Part shown: in pieces, positions 1 to 4,738 of the stretch | How positions within the stretch are numbered: position 1 is the stretch's first letter | Layout of the letters: every line of letters starts with the position of its first letter | Made by a program: the position numbers and the translations under genes | The notes under the pieces: model-generated | Database searches by the model: none | Told to the model about the DNA's origin: nothing | What the model saw: only the letters and a program-made list of their open reading frames with translations | Assembly: GCA_016867955.1 (NCBI GenBank) | Contig: VGIE01000144.1 | Span: 1 to 6,313, forward strand | Source of the DNA: Betaproteobacteria bacterium | Lineage (GTDB): Bacteria; Pseudomonadota; Gammaproteobacteria; Burkholderiales; SG8-39 | DNA length: 6,313 nt | Direction: 5' to 3'

Positions 1-1139
1 GCCAGGTGATCTCAGCTGATTCGCACGTCGTTGAACCGCCCGAAGTCTACAAGAGCATCAATAAGAAGAAGTATGGCGAACATCGCATCCCCACGCTGGT
101 TCGCAAGACCGACAGCCGCGGCGAACCCTACGATGCCTGGTGCATCGCCGGCAAGGAATACATCAAGAATGCCGGCGTAACCCGCGCCGGCGAGCGCTTC
201 GAGGACAAACCCCGCGTTGCGCGCGGGACGTTGTGGGACACGGTACCCAAGGGAGCCTACGAACCCGGCGCGATGCTCGCGGCACTCGAAAAGGACGGCG
301 TCGGTGGCGCCGTGGTGCAGGCGACCAACACGTTCTTCTTCTACCACTGGGAAGACAGCGAGATGATCAACGTGGTATGCGCCGCGTTCAACGACTGGAT
401 GAGCGAGTTCTGCAAGCCGCACCGGGACCGCCTGAAGGGCATTGGCGCGATCAACGTCGATTACGTCAGCCTGGCTTGCGAAGAACTCGAACGTTGCGCA
501 AGGCTTGGCCTCACCGGAGCATTCATACCAGTGGCGCCCCTGCCCGGTCGTCCCTATCGCGACCCGATGTACGAGCGCCTCTGGGAGACGGCGGCCGACC
601 TTGAAATGCCGCTGTTGATGCATATTGCCTCGCACCGGGCTGGCATGAGTGCAGAGGTCGACGCGGTCTGGAAATCGGAGCCCATCTGGCCTGCCGGGAT
701 GCGCCCCACCCAGGACTACTGGGTTCGCTACGCAATGACTGACATGATATTTGCGGGGGTTTTCGAGCGCCATCCCAAACTGCACGTGGGCTCGGTCGAG
801 CATGAAATTTCCTGGGCGCCGCACTGGCTACGCAACATGGACCTTACCTACCTGGAGCGTCCGATGTACGTTCCCTACAAGTCGAAGGAGAACATGCTGC
901 CAAGCGACTACTGGCGTCGCAACCTGTTTGCCGTATTCACGGAAGACGACGTCGGCGTGCGCTGCCGCGACATCATCGGCGTCGACAACATGCTGTGGGG
1001 CAATGACTATCCGCACTCGGAATCGACCTGGCCGAGGTCAATGGAGTATCTCGACAGGTTCCTGGGCGGAGTACCGGAAGAGGAACGCCGCAAGATCGTG
1101 CACAACAACGCAGCGCGAATATTCAAGTTCACCATCTAG
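1..1139 (+). CDS. Amidohydrolase family 2 (TIM-barrel metal-dependent hydrolase/decarboxylase), 5' end missing
   Basis: This is probably a cytosolic metal-dependent hydrolase or decarboxylase of the amidohydrolase-2 family (COG2159), the group that includes ACMSD and gamma-resorcylate decarboxylase. Residues are counted from the GTG at position 6. The N-terminal strand carries the D5-S6-H7 motif followed by VVEP. A mid-barrel motif LLMHIASH supplies H206 and H210. Then comes a HPKLHVGSVEHEISW block (H260, E265, W270), and the C-terminal WGNDYPHSESTWP block holds D334, the expected metal-binding Asp, and H337. The C-terminal NNAARIF ending is typical. The reading frame is open to the left edge (a Gln codon precedes the GTG), there is no ribosome binding site in the five bases available, and family members usually have several residues before the ADSH motif, so I treat the gene as running in from outside. 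The reaction and substrate cannot be assigned; neighbouring cupin, NTF2-like and receptor genes suggest organic-acid or aromatic catabolism. No signal peptide is visible. Confidence 0.9.
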   Translation, partial: QVISADSHVVEPPEVYKSINKKKYGEHRIPTLVRKTDSRGEPYDAWCIAGKEYIKNAGVTRAGERFEDKPRVARGTLWDTVPKGAYEPGAMLAALEKDGVGGAVVQATNTFFFYHWEDSEMINVVCAAFNDWMSEFCKPHRDRLKGIGAINVDYVSLACEELERCARLGLTGAFIPVAPLPGRPYRDPMYERLWETAADLEMPLLMHIASHRAGMSAEVDAVWKSEPIWPAGMRPTQDYWVRYAMTDMIFAGVFERHPKLHVGSVEHEISWAPHWLRNMDLTYLERPMYVPYKSKENMLPSDYWRRNLFAVFTEDDVGVRCRDIIGVDNMLWGNDYPHSESTWPRSMEYLDRFLGGVPEEERRKIVHNNAARIFKFTI

Positions 1140-1150
1140 GGAAGCCCTGG

Positions 1151-1173
1151 GCAAGGGGATTTCTCTCCCTTGC
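1151..1173 (+). repeat. Hairpin just downstream of the amidohydrolase gene
   Basis: GCAAGGG (1151-1157) pairs with CCCTTGC (1167-1173) around a 9-base loop, 11 bases after the amidohydrolase stop codon. No T run follows, so it could be a 3'-end protecting stem or a weak terminator. A second stem, GGGGAT (1155-1160) with ATCCCC (1176-1181), shares bases with it, so only one can form at a time. Confidence 0.35.
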
Positions 1174-1190
1174 ATATCCCCCGACCTCAG

Positions 1191-1242
1191 AGGGAACCTA
1201 CACTCAAGTTGGCGTCCATTCGGGGTCCTTCAGAGGTTCCCT
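1191..1242. repeat. 9-bp inverted repeat with 34-base spacer
   Basis: AGGGAACCT at 1191-1199 is exactly complementary to AGGTTCCCT at 1234-1242. The spacer is 34 bases and holds no coding signal. It could be a long-looped RNA hairpin or the remnant of a small repeat element. No target-site duplication is evident. The function is unknown. Confidence 0.4.
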
Positions 1243-1344
1243 GGGCAGGCAGTGCGCAGGGCATAGCGCACCGGGTGGAACGCAATCTTCACGCCCCGAG
1301 CGCGTCCGGCAACACGAACCGGCTTTACAACGCGATTGATCGGC

Positions 1345-1365
1345 CGTCCGCCGGCCCGCCGGACG
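1345..1365 (-). terminator. Possible weak terminator hairpin for the TetR gene
   Basis: Immediately past the TetR stop codon in the minus direction, CGTCCG and CGGACG (plus-strand 1345-1350 and 1360-1365) form a 6-bp stem around a very GC-rich 9-base loop. The minus-strand sequence after it has no T run, so termination here is uncertain. Confidence 0.25.
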
Positions 1366-1366
1366 T

Positions 1367-1996
1367 TCAGGCGCGCTCGAACTCGGCGAAAAAATTGGCG
1401 ACGAGCCGCTTGACCATAGCGTCGCGGTCCTCGGTGACGCGGCGGTTGAGGATGTGCTTGCGCAGAAGCAAGTAGAGCACCGAGGAGTAGAGGTGAAGCA
1501 CCATTTCCCACTGCAGCGCCTCCTGGCCGGGATCGTCGGGCAGCAGCCCGGCTGCGTGCAGTTCATGCAGGATGACCTTCAGTACCCGTTCGACGCGTGC
1601 GCGCGCGCCGTAGGCGACGGGCATGCGTTCGCCAGCGAGCGCCGCGTACATGGCAATGCGGATCCACAGCGGATCGTCCACGGCCTCCAGGTAGGACAGG
1701 TAGAAGCGCTCGACACGCGCCCGCACCGGTACTGCGCGATCAGCCAGGGCGGTGATCCATTCCTCGGACCAGCGCTGAATGAACACGCGATCGTAGACCG
1801 CCTCGATCAGAACCTGCTTGGTGCGGTAGTAGCGGAAGATCAGGGCCTCGGACACGCCGATGCGTGCTGCCAGGTCGGCGAGCTGTGCCTCGAAACCCCG
1901 CTCGGCAAAAAACCGCGTGGCTTCCGCGAGGATCTGTTCCGCGCGAACGCCTGGATCAAGCCGACGCGCGCCGCGCAGTTCCGTCAGGTCGTTCAT
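1367..1996 (-). CDS. TetR/AcrR-family transcriptional repressor
   Basis: This is a 209-residue one-component regulator, the normal size for TetR proteins. The N-terminal DNA-binding domain spans about residues 18-65: a first helix with ILAEATRFFAERGF, then the helix-turn-helix LADLAARIGVSEALIFRYY (39-57) and the conserved TKQVLIEAVYD that follows it. The remainder is a helical ligand-binding and dimerisation domain with no recognisable ligand signature. I chose the ATG at 1996 rather than the one at 2032. The extra 12 residues (MRCRIGCGTGCP) look unlike protein, and the upstream ATG sits inside a perfect dyad. The ribosome binding site is weak, and the start overlaps the stop of a possible small ORF (ATGA), so translational coupling is possible. 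It lies downstream of the co-directional NTF2-like and cupin genes, and it probably controls them, the divergent receptor gene, or itself; that is inference. Confidence 0.9.
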   Translation of the reverse strand: MNDLTELRGARRLDPGVRAEQILAEATRFFAERGFEAQLADLAARIGVSEALIFRYYRTKQVLIEAVYDRVFIQRWSEEWITALADRAVPVRARVERFYLSYLEAVDDPLWIRIAMYAALAGERMPVAYGARARVERVLKVILHELHAAGLLPDDPGQEALQWEMVLHLYSSVLYLLLRKHILNRRVTEDRDAMVKRLVANFFAEFERA

Positions 1997-2112
1997 CGGG
2001 CATCCCGTGCCGCACCCGATGCGGCAGCGCATCGGGCCGCCTTCATCAGGCCGCTGGCAGGAGGCTTCATCTCGGCGGGCCGCATTTCGGCAGGCTGCAT
2101 CGCGTCAGGCAT
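1993..2112 (-). CDS. Possible small coupled ORF, 39 codons, unknown function
   Basis: An ATG at 2112 overlaps the last codons of the NTF2-like gene (stop at 2107-2105), and the frame closes with TGA at 1995-1993, which overlaps the TetR start in an ATGA arrangement. The predicted peptide begins MPDAMQPAEMRPAEMKPP and contains a repeated PAEM unit; the rest is Ala/Arg rich with no membrane segment. There is no good Shine-Dalgarno sequence, so expression would have to rely on coupling from the NTF2-like gene. The fit between both neighbours is neat, but in high-GC DNA such frames arise by chance. It may equally be non-coding leader of the TetR gene, since it contains the 2015-2036 dyad. Confidence 0.2.
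   Translation of the reverse strand: MPDAMQPAEMRPAEMKPPASGLMKAARCAAASGAARDAR
2015..2036. promoter_or_regulatory. Perfect 9-bp dyad upstream of the TetR gene, candidate operator
   Basis: CCCGATGCG (2015-2023) and CGCATCGGG (2028-2036) are exact inverted repeats separated by GCAG, a 22-bp dyad whose near edge is 18 bases from the TetR start codon. TetR proteins usually bind palindromes of about this size and often autoregulate, so this is a candidate autoregulatory operator. It could also act as an RNA hairpin within a polycistronic transcript, hiding or exposing the TetR translation start. Confidence 0.45.
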
Positions 2113-2677
2113 TGGGCGGCACCGCGCCCCTGGTACCCGCCTTGCGGCTGTCGATGTAGGTCTGCAGCTTGTCCGGCAGGTCGGCCGCCTGCGGCTGCAC
2201 GCCCGGCCAGCGCACGCGCATGGGGTCATCCAGCCCCTTTGCCATCTCGTCGAACGGCAGCGCGTAACGGAATCTCAGGGTGCGCGACTGGAACATCCAC
2301 CCCTCGGGGCCTTTGACATAGGTGTCCAGGTAGCGCAGGGCGAGCCGGATGGTCCGCCCGCCGATGCACAACTCCGCATGCGCGTTCACCACACCCGATG
2401 CCCGCGTGTCCGACTGGAAATCGAAGTGCCAGGTGTGCGCATAGTGATAGCTCGTCGAGAAGGTCGCGGCGCGCCCGCGGTAATAGTCGACGATGGTCTG
2501 GCGGCCCTTGACCCCGTGGAACTCGCCGTCCTGCGCGAAGAGTCGTCCCACCGTGTCGAAATCGCGGTCATCCACGGCCATGCCGTAGCGCGAAATCATT
2601 TCGGCCAGCTGCTGGCGGTCGTCAACGCGGCGAACCAGCCGGGCCAGTTCGTTGATGTCGGTTGCGTTGCTGCTCAT
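2105..2677 (-). CDS. NTF2-fold SnoaL-like protein
   Basis: This is a 190-residue cytosolic protein of the SnoaL/NTF2-like superfamily, whose members include small dehydratases, isomerases and non-catalytic proteins related to ring-hydroxylase beta subunits. The diagnostic opening is present: a helical segment ending RYGMAVDDRDFDTVGRLFA (30-48), then AQDGEF and the KGRQTIVDYYRG helix, with an HYAHTWHF strand (H78, H81) and a C-terminal pair of strands with YLDTYVKGPEGWMFQSRTL (116-134). D36 and H81 lie where polar pocket residues often occur in this fold; catalytic identity is not proven. The ATG at 2677 is favoured over the TTG at 2701 because AGGAGA lies just upstream of it. It follows the cupin gene by 88 bases on the same strand and precedes the TetR gene by 108 bases. 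The substrate is unknown. Confidence 0.85.
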   Translation of the reverse strand: MSSNATDINELARLVRRVDDRQQLAEMISRYGMAVDDRDFDTVGRLFAQDGEFHGVKGRQTIVDYYRGRAATFSTSYHYAHTWHFDFQSDTRASGVVNAHAELCIGGRTIRLALRYLDTYVKGPEGWMFQSRTLRFRYALPFDEMAKGLDDPMRVRWPGVQPQAADLPDKLQTYIDSRKAGTRGAVPPNA

Positions 2678-2681
2678 GCAT

Positions 2682-2687
2682 TCTCCT
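2682..2687 (-). promoter_or_regulatory. Shine-Dalgarno sequence fixing the NTF2-like start
   Basis: Read on the minus strand, AGGAGA stands four bases before the ATG at 2677. This supports that start over the in-frame TTG 24 bases further upstream. Confidence 0.7.
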
Positions 2688-2741
2688 GTCTGGGTTTTCA
2701 ATCGGATGCCTGCAGAGGCGGCATGCCGCGATCGCGCCCCG

Positions 2742-2758
2742 CCCCCGCAAGCCGGGGG
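2742..2758. repeat. GC-rich hairpin between the cupin and NTF2-like genes
   Basis: CCCCCG (2742-2747) can pair with CGGGGG (2753-2758) around a 5-base loop, shortly after the cupin stop codon in the minus direction. No T run follows in that direction, so it looks more like a processing or stabilising stem, or a partial attenuator within an operon, than a full terminator. A 12-bp perfect palindrome, GCGGCATGCCGC, lies nearby at 2718-2729. Confidence 0.35.
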
Positions 2759-2765
2759 GGCTTTC

Positions 2766-3215
2766 TCAGGCCTCTGCGTCTTCGGGCTCGGCGCTCGGCG
2801 AGCTGTCGTTCAGCATCTGCTTGAACACGCCCGGGTATAGCGAGGCTGCCCTCTCGAGGCTGACGGGGATCGGCTCCCAGGCCGAGCCCGCGAACATCAC
2901 CATGACGCGGCAGCCCTCGGGGCCTGCCACCAGCGGACCATAGTAGGTGCCACCACGCGCAATGCGGATGTCGCCGGCCTTAAACCAGGTCTTGCCGACG
3001 CGCTGAGTGCCCGAGATGACGTACTCGAAATAGTCCACGGCATGGGTATGCGGATCGGCCTGCGCGTTGGGCGGCCAATCCGAGATGAACACATGCGGAG
3101 AAGTCTTGCTTGCCTCGTCGCCCACCACGAAGTGGCTGGTGCGGATGCCGCAGGGCAGTTGCACCGCCAGCTCATCGACCGAGGTGTGGCGCTCGGGCAC
3201 CTGTTTCGCTCTCAT
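2766..3215 (-). CDS. Cupin-domain protein with incomplete second metal motif
   Basis: This is a 149-residue single-domain cupin, probably cytosolic. Cupin motif 1 is clear: PHTHAVDYFEYVISG (55-69) supplies H56, H58 and E64 as likely metal ligands, followed by QRVGKTWFKAGDIRI. Motif 2 is GDIRIARGGTYYGP (81-94), where the usual Pro is Arg and the position expected for the fourth ligand, a His, is occupied by Tyr/Gly. The metal site may therefore be a three-ligand one, or the protein may bind rather than turn over its substrate. The C-terminal tail (SSPSAEPEDAEA) is acidic and probably disordered. I chose the ATG at 3215 because AAGGAGGAG lies seven to nine bases upstream; the frame extends to 3323, but that part is Arg/Pro-rich and unlike a cupin. 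It is the first gene of the minus-strand set and diverges from the Bug receptor gene. Confidence 0.87.
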   Translation of the reverse strand: MRAKQVPERHTSVDELAVQLPCGIRTSHFVVGDEASKTSPHVFISDWPPNAQADPHTHAVDYFEYVISGTQRVGKTWFKAGDIRIARGGTYYGPLVAGPEGCRVMVMFAGSAWEPIPVSLERAASLYPGVFKQMLNDSSPSAEPEDAEA

Positions 3216-3220
3216 TTCCG

Positions 3221-3229
3221 CTCCTCCTT
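3221..3229 (-). promoter_or_regulatory. Strong Shine-Dalgarno sequence fixing the cupin start
   Basis: On the minus strand AAGGAGGAG, near-perfect anti-16S complement, stands just before the ATG at 3215. It argues against the longer frame that begins at 3323. Confidence 0.75.
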
Positions 3230-3294
3230 GACCGTCGGGATTGCTCCGGCACGCCGGGTGACTGCGTGCGCGCCACGGGTATCCTCCGGCCCAG

Positions 3295-3323
3295 AGATTA
3301 CGCGGGCACCGCGCTGGAGACAA
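3295..3323 (-). promoter_or_regulatory. Candidate sigma-70 promoter for the cupin gene set
   Basis: On the minus strand TTGTCT (3323-3318) and TAATCT (3300-3295) are spaced by 17 bases. The -10 match is poor, but position and spacing fit a leader of roughly 70 bases before the cupin start. Confidence 0.3.
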
Positions 3324-3382
3324 CCACCCGCAGGAATCCCGCGCCTTGATCCCCGGCGCGTTCGCCTGAGAATATCGGGGGC

Positions 3383-3411
3383 TTGACCGCCGCGTGTCCG
3401 CACCTTAGCTT
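3383..3411 (+). promoter_or_regulatory. Candidate sigma-70 promoter for the Bug receptor gene
   Basis: TTGACC (3383-3388) matches the -35 consensus at five of six positions, and TAGCTT (3406-3411), 17 bases further on, is a weak -10. It would give a leader of about 80 bases before the start at 3496. Confidence 0.35.
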
Positions 3412-3495
3412 TGGGCACGCCCGCGCGCATTGCCGGGGCGAATCGCCGAGCGAGCGCCGCACGCCCCCACGCAACCAACCACTGGAGTTATCGAC

Positions 3496-4494
3496 ATGAA
3501 CCCGCGCCTCACCTGCCCGCGTCCGCACCTGCCCCGCCTGCTGGGGTTCATCCTGTTTGCGGCGGCGCTGGCTGCCTCCGCCGCAGTATCGGCGCAGGGC
3601 GCCCGCACGGTGCGAGTCCTGGTGGGCTTCCCGCCGGGCGGCGGCACGGACGCCATCGCGCGCATCCTGGCGGAACGGCTGAAGGACGATCTCGGCGCCG
3701 CGGTCGTGGTCGAGAACAGGCCCGGGGCCGGCGGGCAGATCGCCGCACAGGCGCTGAAAGCCGCTCCAGCCGACGGCAGCACGGTGTTCCTGTCCCACGA
3801 CCACACCATCTCCATCCTGCCGCTGGTGACGAAGAACCCCGGCTTCGACCCGGCGCAGGACTTCGTCGCCGTGGCCGGATTCGCTACATTCGTCAATGCC
3901 TTCGCCGTGTCGGGCGGGACGCCGGCCCGGTCGGTGACCGAGTACGTCAACTGGGTCAGGTCGCAGCAGGGCGGCAAGAGCGCCGTGGGCATCCCCGCCC
4001 CCGCCTCGGTGCCGGAGTTTCTCGTCAAGGTGATTGGCGAAAAGTACGCAGTCAACCTCGCCGCGGCCCCGTATCGCGGGAGCGCACCGCTGATGGCGGA
4101 CATGCTGGGCAACCAGATCCCGGCCGGCGTGGCCTCCGTTCCGGACTTCATCGAGAACCAAAAGGCCGGACGCCTGCGGGTGGTCGCCGTGCTCGGCCCG
4201 GCGCGCCAGGCGACACTGCCCGATGTGCCCACCTTTGCGGAACTCGGGCTGGCCGGATTCGAGGACGTGCCCTACTACGGCATTTTCGCCCCCGCGGCCA
4301 CCGGCCGGGCGGCGCTGGAGCAGTTCGGCGCCGCACTCGAGAAGTCCCTGCGTGTCCCTGACGTGCGCGAACGGCTGACGGCGATGGGGCTGACCGTCGG
4401 ATTCATGCCGCAGAAACAGCTGGCCGACCGCGAGCGCGCCTACACGCAGACCTGGACCCGCATCATCAGGAACAGCGGCTTCCAGCCACAGTGA
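3496..4494 (+). CDS. Bug-type tripartite tricarboxylate transporter (TTT) substrate-binding receptor
   Basis: This is a 332-residue periplasmic receptor of the Bug family, which captures small carboxylates or related organic anions for TctAB-type secondary transporters. A Sec-type signal peptide covers residues 1-33: an Arg-containing n-region, the hydrophobic stretch LLGFILFAAALAASAA, and a likely AVSA/QG cleavage after A33. The mature protein begins with the family hallmarks VGFPPGGGTDAIARILAERL (43-62) and VVENRPGAGGQIAAQALKAA (71-90), continues with APYRGSAPLMADMLGNQI (191-208), and ends with LPDVPTFAELGLAGFE (241-256), all classic for this fold. Length is normal. The ATG at 3496 is preceded by GGAG at 3484-3487; the open frame extends upstream to 3430, but the signal peptide begins here. 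No TctA or TctB membrane gene is next to it; Bug receptors are often orphans. The ligand cannot be predicted. Confidence 0.93.
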   Translation: MNPRLTCPRPHLPRLLGFILFAAALAASAAVSAQGARTVRVLVGFPPGGGTDAIARILAERLKDDLGAAVVVENRPGAGGQIAAQALKAAPADGSTVFLSHDHTISILPLVTKNPGFDPAQDFVAVAGFATFVNAFAVSGGTPARSVTEYVNWVRSQQGGKSAVGIPAPASVPEFLVKVIGEKYAVNLAAAPYRGSAPLMADMLGNQIPAGVASVPDFIENQKAGRLRVVAVLGPARQATLPDVPTFAELGLAGFEDVPYYGIFAPAATGRAALEQFGAALEKSLRVPDVRERLTAMGLTVGFMPQKQLADRERAYTQTWTRIIRNSGFQPQ

Positions 4495-4530
4495 CTGCCG
4501 TCCGCGCCAATCGCGCCAGGCCTGGATTCA

Positions 4531-4558
4531 CCGGTCGGGCAGGATCCCCCGTCACCGG
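4531..4558 (+). repeat. Imperfect hairpin after the Bug receptor gene
   Basis: CCGG (4531-4534) plus CGGG (4536-4539) can pair with CCCG (4548-4551) plus CCGG (4555-4558), with small bulges. No T tract follows. It is a weak candidate for a transcript-end structure. Confidence 0.25.
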
Positions 4559-4601
4559 GAACAAAGGGTTGGGCCCTGGGATTCCGCCCACAGAATAACG
4601 A

Positions 4602-4618
4602 ATTTCATAATGTGGAAT
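4602..4618. promoter_or_regulatory. Imperfect 17-bp palindrome, candidate operator over a CATAAT box
   Basis: ATTTCATAATGTGGAAT is a dyad with six of eight paired positions matching around a central base. It includes CATAAT (4606-4611), a five-of-six match to a -10 element, so a regulator bound here would overlap the likely promoter of the gene at 4739. A related ATTC...GAAT pair lies just upstream at 4581-4596. IclR-, LysR- or GntR-type regulators bind dyads of this general form; none of these is encoded in the window. A proper -35 box at the right spacing is not obvious. Confidence 0.35.
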
Positions 4619-4738
4619 ACGCGCCCAAGCCTTGCTTTTAAGCCTACGCCAATGCGCAATTATGGGTACACTGCGCGCGCTTCGGGTGCTTTCGCTGATC
4701 TGCCTGATCGCCAACCAATCGTGAACCGAGGGGAAAAC

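Larger units (their letters stand above)
1140..1366. other. Convergent intergenic region with several inverted repeats
   Basis: This 227-base stretch lies between the stop codons of the amidohydrolase and the minus-strand TetR gene, so both transcripts should end here. I see no convincing gene. It contains a 7-bp stem at 1151-1157/1167-1173, an overlapping alternative 6-bp stem at 1155-1160/1176-1181, a 9-bp inverted repeat at 1191-1199/1234-1242, and a GC-rich stem at 1345-1365. None is followed by a clear T tract, so no classical intrinsic terminator can be claimed. The nonamer CCCTGGGCA occurs twice, at 1145-1153 and 1240-1248. Confidence 0.6.
3216..3495. other. Divergent promoter region between the cupin and Bug receptor genes
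   Basis: These 280 bases separate two divergently transcribed genes and show no convincing coding sequence. They should hold the promoters for both directions. A dyad CGCGCC (3340-3345)/GGCGCG (3355-3360) with a 9-base spacer lies between the two candidate promoters and could be a regulator site, although GC-rich dyads are common in such DNA. Confidence 0.6.
4495..4738. other. Intergenic leader between the Bug receptor and the first ABC binding protein
   Basis: There is no coding signal before 4739. The left half holds a 10-bp palindrome CCAGGCCTGG (4516-4525) and an imperfect GC-rich hairpin (4531-4558) without a T run, so the end of the Bug transcript is unclear. The right half is noticeably more AT-rich and contains the 4602-4618 palindrome, which suggests the first binding-protein gene has its own promoter. 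Confidence 0.55.

Noticed and set aside
12..824. A 270-codon minus-strand frame antisense to the amidohydrolase
   Set aside because: It mirrors the codon structure of a well-recognised enzyme on the other strand, and its own translation shows no family signature.
2728..2735. GCGATCGC octamer resembling the highly iterated palindrome of cyanobacteria
   Set aside because: It occurs singly here as far as I can see, and the gene families do not suggest a cyanobacterium.
1454..2824. A 456-codon plus-strand open frame spanning the TetR and NTF2-like genes
   Set aside because: It is antisense to two genes with clear family motifs and good start signals. Its translation is His/Arg/Gly rich with no recognisable domain, as expected of shadow frames in high-GC DNA.
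3216..3323. N-terminal extension of the cupin to 3323
   Set aside because: The extra 36 residues are Arg/Pro/Cys rich and unlike cupins, and a strong Shine-Dalgarno sequence precedes the internal ATG at 3215.
3298..4232. Two long minus-strand frames (3298-4161 and 3405-4232) antisense to the Bug receptor
   Set aside because: Both are shadows of the receptor gene, which has a signal peptide and hallmark motifs. They also run through the divergent promoter region.
4610..4738. N-terminal extension of the first ABC binding protein to the ATG at 4610
   Set aside because: The added residues place the signal peptide internally, the extension starts inside the candidate operator, and the ATG at 4739 has a proper ribosome binding site.
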